Source: Paenilisteria rustica
Lineage (GTDB): Bacteria > Bacillota > Bacilli > Lactobacillales > Listeriaceae
DNA: 55,519 bases
Assembly (NCBI RefSeq): GCF_013820765.1
Contig: NZ_JABJVM010000020.1
Span: 1-55,519 of the forward strand
Direction: 5' to 3'
The notes beneath the pieces are model-generated. The model saw nothing but the letters and a program-made list of their open reading frames with translations. It searched no databases and was not told where the DNA came from. Made by a program: the position numbers and the translations under genes. Positions 35,801 to 44,147 of the stretch are shown in pieces; position 1 is the first letter of the stretch, and each line of letters starts with the position of its first letter.

Positions 35801-35817
35801 GGAAGGGGAAATGATCG

Positions 35818-37143
35818 ATGGGAAAAATTAAATTTGGCGTGATGTTGCATGGTCCTGGCGGGCACATGAATGCTTGGAAACATGAGAGTGTGCCAGCGGA
35901 TGCGAGTGTGAATTTTGAATTTTATAAGGAACAGGCTTTGAAGGCTGAGGCGGCTGGGTTTACGCTTGCTTTTGTGGCGGATGGGTTGTTTATAAATGAG
36001 AAGTCGATTCCGCATTTTTTGAATCGGTTCGAGCCTTTGACGGTGCTTTCGGGATTGGCTGCGGTGACGTCGCGGATTGGGCTGGTTGGAACGCTTTCGA
36101 CGTCTTATAGTGAGCCATATACGGTGGCGCGGCAGTTCGGGTCGCTGGATTTGATTAGTAATGGTCGGGCTGGTTGGAACGCGGTGACGTCGCCTCTTGA
36201 GGGTTCGGCGAATAATTATAGTAAGAAAACGCACCCGGAACATGCGCTGCGTTATGAGATTGCGGTGGAGCATTTGGAGGTCGTGAAGGGGCTTTGGGAT
36301 TCGTGGGAGGACGATGCGTTTGTGCGGGACCGCGAGACTGGGCAGTTTTTTGATCGGGAGAAGTTGCATCGTTTGAATCACCAGGGACGATTTTTCTCGG
36401 TGGAGGGACCGCTGAATATTGGTCGTTCGAAGCAGGGGCAACCGGTGATTTTTCAGGCTGGGGCGTCGGAGCCAGGTAAGGATTTGGCGGCTAAGAGTGC
36501 GGACGCAGTGTTTACGAATGGAGGGTCGCTTGAGGAGGCGCAGGCGTTTTATGCGGATGTGAAGGCACGGACGGTGGCGAATGGTCGGAATGCAGATGAG
36601 ATTAAGATTTTCCCTGGTTTTGCGCCGATTGTTGGAGTGACGCAGGCGGACGCGGATGCTAAATATGAGAAAATTAAGAATTTGGTTTCGGATGAGGAGG
36701 CACTCGCGTATCTTGGACGGTTTTTCGATCATTTTGATTTCGGTAAGTTTCCGCTGGACGAGCCGTTTCCTGATATTGGGACGGTTGGTGAGAATAGTTT
36801 CCGGGCGACGACGCAGAAAATTAAGGCGGATGCGAAGCGTGAGAATTTGACGTTGCGTGAGGTGGCGCTTCGGGTGACGACGCCAAAATCGGCTTTTGTG
36901 AGCACGCCGGAGCGGATTGCGGATGAGTTAATCGCTTGGTTTGATGGCAAGGCGGCGGATGGCTTTATTTTCGGAGCGCCAGTTTTGGGCGAGGGATTAG
37001 ATGATTTCGTTGCAAAAGTGATTCCGATTTTGGAGGCTCGCGGGTATTATGACCGAGAATATGCGAGTGATACGTTGCGTGGAAATTTGGATTTGCCATT
37101 TAAGGAAAGCCGTTACGCGAGCAAGGTTGAGGCACAAAACTAA
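35818..37143 (+). CDS. cmoJ: N-acetyl-S-alkylcysteine monooxygenase CmoJ/YtnJ
   Basis: A 441-aa member of the nitrilotriacetate-monooxygenase branch of luciferase-like enzymes: [17 protein letters not shown] at the start, then [31 protein letters not shown] and [17 protein letters not shown]. Length is nearly that of Bacillus YtnJ (442 aa), which in the salvage pathway oxygenates the S-alkyl group of N-acetyl-S-alkylcysteine to release N-acetylcysteine. FMNH2 is the expected co-substrate. GGAAGGGGAAATG leads into the ATG, 17 bp after cmoO. The following 155 bp hold a shortened inverted-repeat element. Confidence 0.9.
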   Translation: MGKIKFGVMLHGPGGHMNAWKHESVPADASVNFEFYKEQALKAEAAGFTLAFVADGLFINEKSIPHFLNRFEPLTVLSGLAAVTSRIGLVGTLSTSYSEPYTVARQFGSLDLISNGRAGWNAVTSPLEGSANNYSKKTHPEHALRYEIAVEHLEVVKGLWDSWEDDAFVRDRETGQFFDREKLHRLNHQGRFFSVEGPLNIGRSKQGQPVIFQAGASEPGKDLAAKSADAVFTNGGSLEEAQAFYADVKARTVANGRNADEIKIFPGFAPIVGVTQADADAKYEKIKNLVSDEEALAYLGRFFDHFDFGKFPLDEPFPDIGTVGENSFRATTQKIKADAKRENLTLREVALRVTTPKSAFVSTPERIADELIAWFDGKAADGFIFGAPVLGEGLDDFVAKVIPILEARGYYDREYASDTLRGNLDLPFKESRYASKVEAQN

Positions 37144-37165
37144 TGGGCTGGAGCATAACCTCGAT

Positions 37166-37250
37166 AAATCGGCGGCAAGCGTTCGCATTCCGCAAATTTG
37201 TTTAAAGCGGAATATTCGTCCTACTCGAAATAATAGAGTGACAGTTTTTG
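37166..37250 (+). repeat. Shortened family A repeat with weak terminator-like hairpin
   Basis: AAATCGGCGGCAAGCGTTCG (37166-37185) joined almost directly to AAATTTGTTTAAAGCGGAAT. It resembles the family A element at 3128 with its centre deleted. A weak hairpin (CTACTC / GAGTG) and T-tract follow near 37220-37250. It lies inside the sulfur operon, between cmoJ and snaB. Confidence 0.65.
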
Positions 37251-37298
37251 CTTTATTTGGAGGTTTGATCAATCTAAAAAAACTAAGGAGGAATTTTT

Positions 37299-37838
37299 GT
37301 GGGGGATGTTATTCGGTTAGCGAAGTTGGAAGATGCGGCGGTTGTGCACGATGTTTCGATTCGGGGGTACAAGCCGCTGAAGGATATGGATATCAAATTT
37401 GTTGGGGCGACGGCGGATTTGGCGACGGTAGAGGAGAATATTAGGCGTAATGCGAACTATGTTTTGGAGCGTGATGGGCGGATTATCGCGACGGTGACGG
37501 TGGCTTTTCCGTGGGCTTTAGGTGAGCGCTCGATTCAGCCGTATCCATTTATTTGGTGGTTCGCGGTGGACCCGGATTTCAAGCGGCAAGGTGTTGGGAC
37601 GACGCTTTTGGATTATGTGGAGGAGCAGGTTTTGGTGGCTCAGATTAAGGCTCCAGCGGTTTACTTGGCGACGGCGACGCGGCACCCTTGGCTCGTTTCG
37701 ATTTATGAGCATCGCGGATATGTTGGATTTTATGAGCATGAATATGAAGGGGATAATATTGTTTTCTTGCGGAAAGTTTTGGATGAATCGCTGTTTGCTG
37801 AATTAGGCGACGTGGATGTGCTAGTTAATTCGAATTAA
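37299..37838 (+). CDS. snaB: GNAT N-acetyltransferase SnaB/YtmI-like
   Basis: A 179-aa GNAT protein. The acetyl-CoA loop is FKRQGVGTTLLDY (about 93-105), and earlier segments are FIWWFAVDPD and IIATVTVAFPW. Size equals Bacillus YtmI/SnaB (178 aa), which N-acetylates S-alkylcysteine before oxygenation by CmoJ. Gene context (FMN reductase, CmoI, CmoO, CmoJ, Tcy transporter) supports that role over a generic GNAT. The start is GTG at 37299, with AAGGAGG 7 nt upstream. The binding-protein gene follows after 11 bp. Confidence 0.83.
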   Translation: MGDVIRLAKLEDAAVVHDVSIRGYKPLKDMDIKFVGATADLATVEENIRRNANYVLERDGRIIATVTVAFPWALGERSIQPYPFIWWFAVDPDFKRQGVGTTLLDYVEEQVLVAQIKAPAVYLATATRHPWLVSIYEHRGYVGFYEHEYEGDNIVFLRKVLDESLFAELGDVDVLVNSN

Positions 37839-37849
37839 GGGGAGATTGG

Positions 37850-38677
37850 ATGAAAAAGTGGATTTTTGGGGCGTTGTTAGTGGTGGCAAGTGGTGTTTTG
37901 CTCGCGGGTTGTGGGCTTGGAACGGATACGGGGGCGTCGAGTGATGCGCTTTCGAAAGATGGTAAGGATGTTAAAACGATTGTGGTTGGGACTGGGACAC
38001 AATTTCCGAATATCTGCTTTATTGATGATAAGGGGAATTTGACGGGGTACGACGTGGAACTTGTAAAGGCGCTGGATAAGAAGTTGCCGCAGTACAAGTT
38101 TGAGTTTAAAACGATGGATTTTTCGAATTTATTACTGAGTTTGCAAACTAATAAAATCGACTTCGTGGCGCATCAAATGGAAGTGAATGATGAGCGTAAG
38201 GAGAAGTTTTTATTTAATAAGGAGCCATATAATGTTTTTCCGCTGCAGGTGGCGGTGAACAAGGATAATACGGATATTAAGTCGGTCGCGGATCTCGCTG
38301 GGAAGACGGCGATTGTGAGTGCGACGAGTAATTCGGCGGTGTATTTGGAGAAATATAATAAGGAGCATGGGGATAAAATTAATATCGTGTATTCGGGTAC
38401 GGGGAACAATGATGCGACCAATCAAATTCGGACGGGGCGCGCGGATGCTACGATTACAACGCCATTCGCGGTGAAATTACTGAATGAACAGGCGGATGCT
38501 CAGCAAAAAGTTGTCGGGGATCCTATGCTGAACTCGAAGGTTTTCTTCTTGTTACGCAAAAATGAGTCGCAGTTGTCGGATGATTTGGACGGGGCGCTGA
38601 AGGAATTGAAGGAAGAAGGCGTTGTTAGTAAGTTGAGTAAGAAATGGCTTGGTGCTGACTACACGGTTGATTTTTAA
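37850..38677 (+). CDS. Cystine/S-alkylcysteine ABC transporter substrate-binding lipoprotein (TcyJ/TcyK-like)
   Basis: A 275-aa lipoprotein. The signal peptide has lipobox LLAGC (cysteine about residue 21), so it is anchored outside the membrane. The mature part is an SBP_bac_3 domain (GTGTQFPNICFIDDKGNLTGYDVELVKAL, typical amino-acid binding start; IRTGRADATITTPFAV late). It would capture cystine or S-alkylcysteine for the two permeases and ATPase downstream. Bacillus has two such proteins (TcyJ, TcyK) in the equivalent operon; here only one is present. An intergenic inverted-repeat element separates it from the permease gene. Confidence 0.87.
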   Translation: MKKWIFGALLVVASGVLLAGCGLGTDTGASSDALSKDGKDVKTIVVGTGTQFPNICFIDDKGNLTGYDVELVKALDKKLPQYKFEFKTMDFSNLLLSLQTNKIDFVAHQMEVNDERKEKFLFNKEPYNVFPLQVAVNKDNTDIKSVADLAGKTAIVSATSNSAVYLEKYNKEHGDKINIVYSGTGNNDATNQIRTGRADATITTPFAVKLLNEQADAQQKVVGDPMLNSKVFFLLRKNESQLSDDLDGALKELKEEGVVSKLSKKWLGADYTVDF

Positions 38678-38698
38678 AGAATAGATCCTAGGCTAGAT

Positions 38699-38819
38699 AA
38701 ATCGGCGACAAGCGCTCGCATTTCACGATTTTAGTGGACTTCCGGTTCTCACATACACTAGTATGCTCCGCTTCCGGCTTCCACCAAAATCATGAAATAC
38801 AACCGCTTTCGCTCGATTT
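38699..38819. repeat. 121-bp inverted-repeat element, family A copy 2
   Basis: Same length and layout as 3128-3248; apical core at 38748-38768. Inner arms carry compensatory differences from copy 1. The GGGTA terminator hairpin found after copy 1 is absent here. That fits its position inside an operon (between binding protein and permease), where full termination would cut off the transporter. Confidence 0.85.
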
Positions 38820-38872
38820 GTTTAAAGCAGGATGTAGCTTTTACATTTTAAAGAATAAGGGGTGGAACGCGG

Positions 38873-39577
38873 ATGGGGAAGGCGTTTGATTGGCATTTGA
38901 TTTTTGACTTTATTCCGACATTGCTGGAATATTTAATGATAACGTTGCAGGTTTTGTTTTATGCAACGGTGATTGGACTTGTTTTAGGGCTGATTTTGGC
39001 GGTGATTCGGTTGTTTCGGGTGCCGGTTTTGAGTCAGTTGGTAATCGTATTTCTTTCCTTTATTCGCGGGACGCCGATGTTGATTCAGTTATTTTTGGTG
39101 TTTTATGGTTTGCCAGCGTTATTGCTCGTGTTTGGCGTCGATATTTCGCGGATGGCGCCGGCGTATTTCGTGATTGTGACTTACGCGCTCAGGGATGGGG
39201 CGATTTTCTCGGAGATTTTCCGAAGCGCGATCAAAGGCGTGGATTATGGGCAAACGGAAGCCGCGATGTCGGTTGGTATGAGTCCGATGCAGAGCTTTTT
39301 CCGAATTGTGCTGCCGCAAAGTGCGAGTATCGCGTTTCCGAACGTGGCGAATTCGGTGATTAGTTCGCTGAAGGATACATCGCTCGCGTTCACGATTGGG
39401 CTGATGGACATGATGGGGCGCGGCGAAGCACTGATTGCGGCGACGGCTCACGCGCTAGAAGTCTACATCGCGATGTCGATTATTTATTACGCGGTTGTGC
39501 TGATTCTAGAGCAGGCGGCGAAAGTATTTGAAAAACGCGCGAATCGTCATAAAGCACCAGTCGTAGTTTTAGACTAA
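38873..39577 (+). CDS. tcyL: Amino-acid ABC transporter permease (TcyL-like)
   Basis: A 234-aa His/Glu/Gln-type polar amino acid permease with about five hydrophobic segments and the EAA loop EAAMSVGMSPMQSFFRIVLPQS (about 127-148). FIRGTPMLIQLFLVFYGLP is the family signature. It resembles TcyL of the Bacillus cystine importer (239 aa). It would form the membrane channel with the following permease. GGGGTGG lies 8-10 nt before the ATG. It is read with the preceding genes only if the inverted-repeat element upstream is passed. Confidence 0.85.
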   Translation: MGKAFDWHLIFDFIPTLLEYLMITLQVLFYATVIGLVLGLILAVIRLFRVPVLSQLVIVFLSFIRGTPMLIQLFLVFYGLPALLLVFGVDISRMAPAYFVIVTYALRDGAIFSEIFRSAIKGVDYGQTEAAMSVGMSPMQSFFRIVLPQSASIAFPNVANSVISSLKDTSLAFTIGLMDMMGRGEALIAATAHALEVYIAMSIIYYAVVLILEQAAKVFEKRANRHKAPVVVLD

Positions 39578-39597
39578 AAAAGGAGGCGAACCAAACG

Positions 39598-40308
39598 ATG
39601 CAACTCGATTATCCGTTTATTTGGGAGGCTTTTAAAGAAATTTTGACGGCGCTCCCGCTTACCTTAATGCTCACTTTTGTACCCCTGATTGTTGGTTTTT
39701 TGATTGGACTTGGCGTCGCGCTAGCACGTATTTATCGCGTCAAGGGCGTCTATCATGTGGCGAATGGCTATGTGTCCTTTGTCCGCGGAACGCCAATCGT
39801 GATGCATATTATGTTGATTTATTTCGGTTTGCCACTTTTGCTCGACAGTCTGGCGAAGCGCTACGACTGGTCATTCAATATCAACGGCGTACCAATTACG
39901 ATTTTTGTACTTATCGCATTGTCACTTAGCGCTGGGGCGTATCTTTCCGAGATTATCCGTTCTGGTATTGTCGCTGTTCCAAGCGGTCAAATCGAGGCGG
40001 GATACTCGGTCGGGATGACCAAATTCCAAGTGATGACGCGTATTATTTTACCGCAAGCACTCGCGCAGTCGATTCCGAATTTGACGAATGTCACGGTTGG
40101 CTTTTTGCAGGCATCGTCTATCGCTTTCCTTGTATCCGTCAAAGAAATCACGGGAACTGCGCAGATCGTGGCCTCAAGCAACCTCAAGTTTCTCGAGGCA
40201 TTCATCGCGGCAGGCCTGCTATATTGGGGCGTCACAATCATCATCGAACTAATCGCGTCACACATCGACCGCAGAGCCACGGCCTATAACCAGGGAGGGA
40301 TTGGATGA
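39598..40308 (+). CDS. tcyM: Amino-acid ABC transporter permease (TcyM-like)
   Basis: A 236-aa second permease of the same family, with [20 protein letters not shown] and EAA loop [22 protein letters not shown]. About the same length as Bacillus TcyM (234 aa). It pairs with the TcyL-like protein as a heterodimeric channel for cystine or S-alkylcysteine. AAAGGAGGCG lies about 9 nt before the ATG; the 3' end overlaps the ATPase gene by 4 nt (ATGA). Confidence 0.85.
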   Translation: MQLDYPFIWEAFKEILTALPLTLMLTFVPLIVGFLIGLGVALARIYRVKGVYHVANGYVSFVRGTPIVMHIMLIYFGLPLLLDSLAKRYDWSFNINGVPITIFVLIALSLSAGAYLSEIIRSGIVAVPSGQIEAGYSVGMTKFQVMTRIILPQALAQSIPNLTNVTVGFLQASSIAFLVSVKEITGTAQIVASSNLKFLEAFIAAGLLYWGVTIIIELIASHIDRRATAYNQGGIG

Positions 40309-41114
40309 TACGCTTACAAGGAATTAAAAAGCAATTCGGTGAACAAGAGGTGCTAAAAGGCATCGATTTAACGATAAATAAAGGCGAGGTGATTACTATT
40401 CTAGGCCCCAGCGGCTCGGGAAAAACGACACTCTTGCGTTGCCTCAATTACTTAGAAAAACCAAATGGTGGCTTAATCGAAATCGGCGACGTGAGCGTAG
40501 CCACCGAAAAAGCGACGAAAAAAGATATCATAGCTCTGCGCAAACAAACCGCGATGGTGTTCCAACATTACAATCTATTCGCGCATAAAACCGTGATTCA
40601 AAACGTGATGGAAGGCCTGATTATCGCCCAAAAAGTCAAAAAAGCCGAAGCTCGCGAGCGCAGCGAAGCCATTCTCGCAAAAGTCGGGCTCGGCGATAAA
40701 CTCGATTTTTATCCAAGCCAGCTTTCAGGTGGACAGCAACAACGCGTCGGCATTGCGCGAGCACTCGTCCTAAATCCTGAAGTTATCCTGTTTGACGAAC
40801 CGACCTCGGCACTCGATCCAGAGCTCGTTGGTGAAGTTTTGGCTGTGATAAAATCCATCGCGGAAGAAGGCATGACCATGGTTGTCGTCACGCACGAGAT
40901 GCAATTCGCGAAAGAAGTCTCCGATCACGTCCTGTTCATGGCAGATGGTGTTGTGGTAGAAGAAGGAAGCCCAGCAGAATTATTCGGCGCGCCAAAACAA
41001 GAACGAACCCGCCAATTTTTGAAACGGATATCCGGCGATGTAGCCGTTCCGCCAGTAGTTATACCGCTAAAAGAAGCGTGGATTGCGACACCTTCCAACC
41101 CAACAGCGTTCTGA
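40305..41114 (+). CDS. tcyN: Amino-acid ABC transporter ATP-binding protein (TcyN-like)
   Basis: A 269-aa ATPase: Walker A GPSGSGKT (about 33-40), Q-loop MVFQHYNLF, signature LSGGQQQRV, Walker [13 protein letters not shown], and H-loop VVVTHEM. It matches polar amino acid importers and energises the TcyLM-like channel. It is about 20 residues longer than the usual 245-250 because of a C-terminal tail ([16 protein letters not shown]). It overlaps tcyM by 4 nt, has GGGAGG just upstream of the ATG, and is the last gene of the riboswitch-controlled operon. Confidence 0.9.
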   Translation: MIRLQGIKKQFGEQEVLKGIDLTINKGEVITILGPSGSGKTTLLRCLNYLEKPNGGLIEIGDVSVATEKATKKDIIALRKQTAMVFQHYNLFAHKTVIQNVMEGLIIAQKVKKAEARERSEAILAKVGLGDKLDFYPSQLSGGQQQRVGIARALVLNPEVILFDEPTSALDPELVGEVLAVIKSIAEEGMTMVVVTHEMQFAKEVSDHVLFMADGVVVEEGSPAELFGAPKQERTRQFLKRISGDVAVPPVVIPLKEAWIATPSNPTAF

Positions 41115-41122
41115 ATTTTATT

Positions 41123-41154
41123 GTTGAAAAAGAAACAAAAACGAGCTATAATTG
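41123..41154 (+). promoter_or_regulatory. marR promoter with operator
   Basis: TTGAAA (41126-41131), a 17-nt spacer and TATAAT (41149-41154). Overlapping the -35 is an 18-bp inverted repeat TTGTT-N8-AACAA (41123-41140). The same repeat in the same place relative to the promoter is found before the MFS gene. Confidence 0.7.
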
Positions 41155-41188
41155 TCCTTAACGCACGAAGTAGGTAGGAGGGCAAGCC

Positions 41189-41659
41189 ATGAACAAGGAA
41201 GAAGAAATCATGTCAGGTGTCAGGGATGTATTTAATAAAATGGCCTCGCTGAACAAGTCCAAAATGGAAATGAGCCTCAGGGGATACAAATCGTCCGAAG
41301 TCCACGGCGTCGAATATATCGGAAAAATGACCGAGCCCAATGTGACAAAACTCGCGGAAGCCTTTTATATGACTCGAGGGGCCATCAGTAAATTAACGAA
41401 AAAACTCATGGAAAAAGACCTCATCGAAAGCTACCAAAAAGCAGACAACAAAAAAGAAATCTACTTCCGCCTGACCGCAAAAGGACAAGAAGTTTTCGAT
41501 ATTCATGAAACGTTGCATAAAGAGTTCCGAGACCGTGATAAAGCCGTTTTTGAGCAAGTGACGGAGGAACAATTCAACGCCACGCTCAAATTTCTAAAAA
41601 ACTATAGTAACCATTTAGATGCCGAAATCAAAAAACAGAATGCAGATGATAAATCCTAA
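41189..41659 (+). CDS. MarR family transcriptional regulator
   Basis: A 156-aa winged-helix regulator: recognition helix region TKLAEAFYMTRGAISKLTKKLMEKDLI (about 52-78) and wing SYQKADNKKEIYFRLTAKG. MarR proteins dimerise, bind palindromic operators and release when ligand is bound. The matched operators over its own promoter and over that of the adjacent MFS exporter imply autorepression and control of the exporter. GGAGGG lies about 8 nt before the ATG. A terminator follows at 41668-41706. Confidence 0.87.
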   Translation: MNKEEEIMSGVRDVFNKMASLNKSKMEMSLRGYKSSEVHGVEYIGKMTEPNVTKLAEAFYMTRGAISKLTKKLMEKDLIESYQKADNKKEIYFRLTAKGQEVFDIHETLHKEFRDRDKAVFEQVTEEQFNATLKFLKNYSNHLDAEIKKQNADDKS

Positions 41660-41667
41660 AACGCGAA

Positions 41668-41706
41668 ACAGCTTAACTCTATATTCAGAGTCGGGGCTGT
41701 TTTTTA
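41668..41706 (+). terminator. Terminator of marR
   Basis: AACAGC / GGCTGTT stem with an inner ACTCT/AGAGT pairing and a following run of T residues. Confidence 0.75.
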
Positions 41707-41721
41707 TTTTTAAAAATAATT

Positions 41722-41753
41722 TGTTGACAAGGAAACAAAAATGAGATATTGTT
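41722..41753 (+). promoter_or_regulatory. MFS exporter promoter with MarR-type operator
   Basis: TTGACA (41725-41730), a 17-nt spacer and TATTGT (41748-41753). The inverted repeat TTGTT-N8-AACAA at 41722-41739 overlaps the -35 exactly as at the marR promoter; flanking bases (AAAAxGAG) are also shared. Confidence 0.7.
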
Positions 41754-41792
41754 TACCTAGAAACAAAAAATGCCTCTTAAGGAGAGAAATCA

Positions 41793-43025
41793 ATGTCAGA
41801 AATCAAATCAAACAACAAGCAACCAATCGTCAACAAGCACGCCTTAGTATTCGGCCTTATCTCTGTATTTCTTATCGGAATAGGTTTCAGCATTATCACA
41901 CCAGTCATCCCGTTCTTAGTACAGCCCTATATAACGCATCCCGGAGATCAAGCGATGGTCGTGACCTTACTCATGTCCGTGTACGCCGTCTGTATGTTCT
42001 TCTCTGCACCAGTGCTCGGAGCTCTAAGTGACAGATACGGTCGCCGTCCCATACTTATCGTCAGTTTGCTCGGTGCCGCCATCGGATTCTTCGTTTTCGG
42101 AATCGGCGGAGCGCTATGGGTACTATTCGCAGGACGCATCATTGAAGGCATAACAGGCGGTAGCATCAGCACCATTTTCGCCTATTTTGCCGATATCACG
42201 CCTCCCGAACAGCGCACGAAATACTTCGGCTGGGTAAGCGCAATGGCAGGCGCTGGTTCCATCATGGGCCCAACAATCGGCGGGCTCCTCGCAACCAATT
42301 TCGGCTACATCGCCCCACTTTACTTCGGCGCGGTTATCGCACTGCTCAACATGATCTACGGCTTCTTCTTCATGCCAGAAAGCCTCCACGCAAAAAATAG
42401 ACTCGAAAAAATCACACCAGCGCGACTGAATCCATTTTTGCAACTTTTAAACATACTATCCATCAAAAACTTAAACCGACTGCTTATCGCGGCGTTCCTA
42501 CTGTGGGTACCGAGCGGCTCATTACAAGCCATCATGTCCCAATTCACCATCGACACGTTCAACTGGAAACCAGCGCTCATCGGACTCGTGTTTTCCATCA
42601 TGGGCTTCCAAGACATCATTTCACAAGCCTTCATCATGCCGCAACTCTTGAAAAAGCTCAGTGACAAGCACATCGCGATGTTAGGAATGGGCGCCGAGCT
42701 CGTGGGTTACGCGTTCATCGCCACATCAACAATCGCTGCATCCGTGCCACTTTTCATCATCGGATTCTTCGTATTCGGCTTCGGTGATTCGATATTCGGA
42801 CCATCATTCAATGGCATGTTATCCAAATCGGTCGATGCAAGCGAACAAGGCCGGATCCAAGGCGGCAGCCAATCCATCCAATCGTTAGCCAGAATCATCG
42901 GTCCGATACTCGGAGGCGCTATCTACGTATCACTCGGACACGCAGCGCCAGCCGTGATGGGCGTTATCCTCCTCGCCGCGGCAATACTTGTTCTGTATAA
43001 AGCAAAACAGGTTAGCGCACACTAA
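41793..43025 (+). CDS. MFS drug exporter (DHA1, TetA/MdfA-like)
   Basis: A 410-aa transporter with about 12 hydrophobic segments. The loop 2-3 motif A is GALSDRYGRRPIL and the motif C-like segment is GSIMGPTIGGLLA, both of H+-coupled drug antiporters. The substrate is unknown. AAGGAGAG lies about 8 nt before the ATG. The promoter carries the same operator as marR next to it, so export is probably induced by a compound sensed by that regulator. A strong bidirectional terminator follows. Confidence 0.87.
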   Translation: MSEIKSNNKQPIVNKHALVFGLISVFLIGIGFSIITPVIPFLVQPYITHPGDQAMVVTLLMSVYAVCMFFSAPVLGALSDRYGRRPILIVSLLGAAIGFFVFGIGGALWVLFAGRIIEGITGGSISTIFAYFADITPPEQRTKYFGWVSAMAGAGSIMGPTIGGLLATNFGYIAPLYFGAVIALLNMIYGFFFMPESLHAKNRLEKITPARLNPFLQLLNILSIKNLNRLLIAAFLLWVPSGSLQAIMSQFTIDTFNWKPALIGLVFSIMGFQDIISQAFIMPQLLKKLSDKHIAMLGMGAELVGYAFIATSTIAASVPLFIIGFFVFGFGDSIFGPSFNGMLSKSVDASEQGRIQGGSQSIQSLARIIGPILGGAIYVSLGHAAPAVMGVILLAAAILVLYKAKQVSAH

Positions 43026-43070
43026 AAAGGTGAACAGAAATCCAGGTGTAGATTTCTGTTCACCTTTTTG
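43024..43070. terminator. Bidirectional terminator between MFS and beta-lactamase genes
   Basis: AAAAAGGTGAACAGAAATC pairs perfectly with GATTTCTGTTCACCTTTTT over 19 bp, serving both convergent genes. Confidence 0.9.
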
Positions 43071-43988
43071 CTATAGAGAATAATAATCACTAAGTACTTT
43101 TGCCGCATCCGCTATCAATTGATCGTTATATTCATCGTCTTTGCCAGTTTTCTTAGAATAAATAACCCACACGAGCGGTTTCGTATCCTTATTTTTAGGA
43201 TAAATCATCGCAATAGCATTCCGAGTGCCGTAATCTCCAGCGCCAGTTCTATCACCAACAACATAACCATCCGGAACACCAGCACGAATCAATGTACCGC
43301 CAGTCGTATTATCAATCAAAGTCTGTTTAAAATAAGCCAATCTATCGGCCGGCAGATTTCCCTCGGTTATGAGGTAGGCCAGCGTCTTAGCCATCGCTTC
43401 CGGAGTCGTCGTATCACGAATATCACCAGGCACAGCATTATTTAGTTCAGGTTCATAGCGAACAGGTTTCATCGTTTTATCGCCGATTTTCACGAGCTCC
43501 TTCTCAAAGCCTTTAGGTCCACCAAGCTGTTGAAGCGTCAGATTCGCCGCCGTATTATCACTGTAAGTCATCGACGCATTAATAAGCTCCTTCATCGTCA
43601 TCCCGCTACCCACATGTTTTTCCGTGATCGGTGAATGATCCACTAAATCCTCTTTTGAAAAAGTAAACCGCTTATTCAGTTGTTCATCCGTCAAATTTTT
43701 AAGTAAAATACCGCCAGCAATTGCTTTAAAAGTAGAGGCGTAGGCAAATCGTTCTTGCGCATTAAAACGGAGAGACTGCTTTCCCGTCTGATCCATACCG
43801 TAAATACCCAATGTTGCCCCGTACTTTTTTTCCAGTTTTTCGAGCGCTGCCTTCACTTGTTCGCTTTTCGTATCTTGCTTCGCTTCTTTCTTAGTGGCCA
43901 CCGCATCTTTATCTGGCGCACTACACGCTACCAACCCAGCTACTGCAAAAATGACCATCAAACTTAACAAAATTTTTCGCATACGCAT
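43071..43988 (-). CDS. Class A beta-lactamase, lipoprotein
   Basis: A 305-aa serine beta-lactamase. The lipobox VAC gives an N-terminal lipid anchor (cysteine about residue 22). Catalytic elements are visible: STFK (serine 70 and lysine 73 by Ambler numbering), YSDN (SDN loop), and EPELNNA (omega-loop with Glu166). The third element is RTG (DRTGAGDYGTRN), with Arg at the usual Lys234. Arg234 is known in carbenicillinase-type class A enzymes. It hydrolyses beta-lactams outside the membrane. No blaI/blaR regulators are adjacent, so expression is probably constitutive. AGGAG lies 8 nt before the ATG. Confidence 0.92.
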   Translation of the reverse strand: MRMRKILLSLMVIFAVAGLVACSAPDKDAVATKKEAKQDTKSEQVKAALEKLEKKYGATLGIYGMDQTGKQSLRFNAQERFAYASTFKAIAGGILLKNLTDEQLNKRFTFSKEDLVDHSPITEKHVGSGMTMKELINASMTYSDNTAANLTLQQLGGPKGFEKELVKIGDKTMKPVRYEPELNNAVPGDIRDTTTPEAMAKTLAYLITEGNLPADRLAYFKQTLIDNTTGGTLIRAGVPDGYVVGDRTGAGDYGTRNAIAMIYPKNKDTKPLVWVIYSKKTGKDDEYNDQLIADAAKVLSDYYSL

Positions 43989-44147
43989 GTTTTCATCTCC
44001 TATCTTAAGTTTGTGTTACATGCTCTAGTCTATGGCACAAAATTAAAGCAGGACCGCAGAAAACAGAAAGAAAATATTAAGTTTTGATGGTCTATTTTGC
44101 GTAAGTGTTAGAAAATATGTCGTAAGTCGGTTTATTTTTGCATTGTG

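Noticed and set aside
35716-36732. Long minus-strand frame of 338 codons opposite cmoJ
   Set aside because: It is rich in Arg, His, Pro and Ile as expected from the complement of a G-rich gene, and cmoJ on the other strand has clear family motifs.
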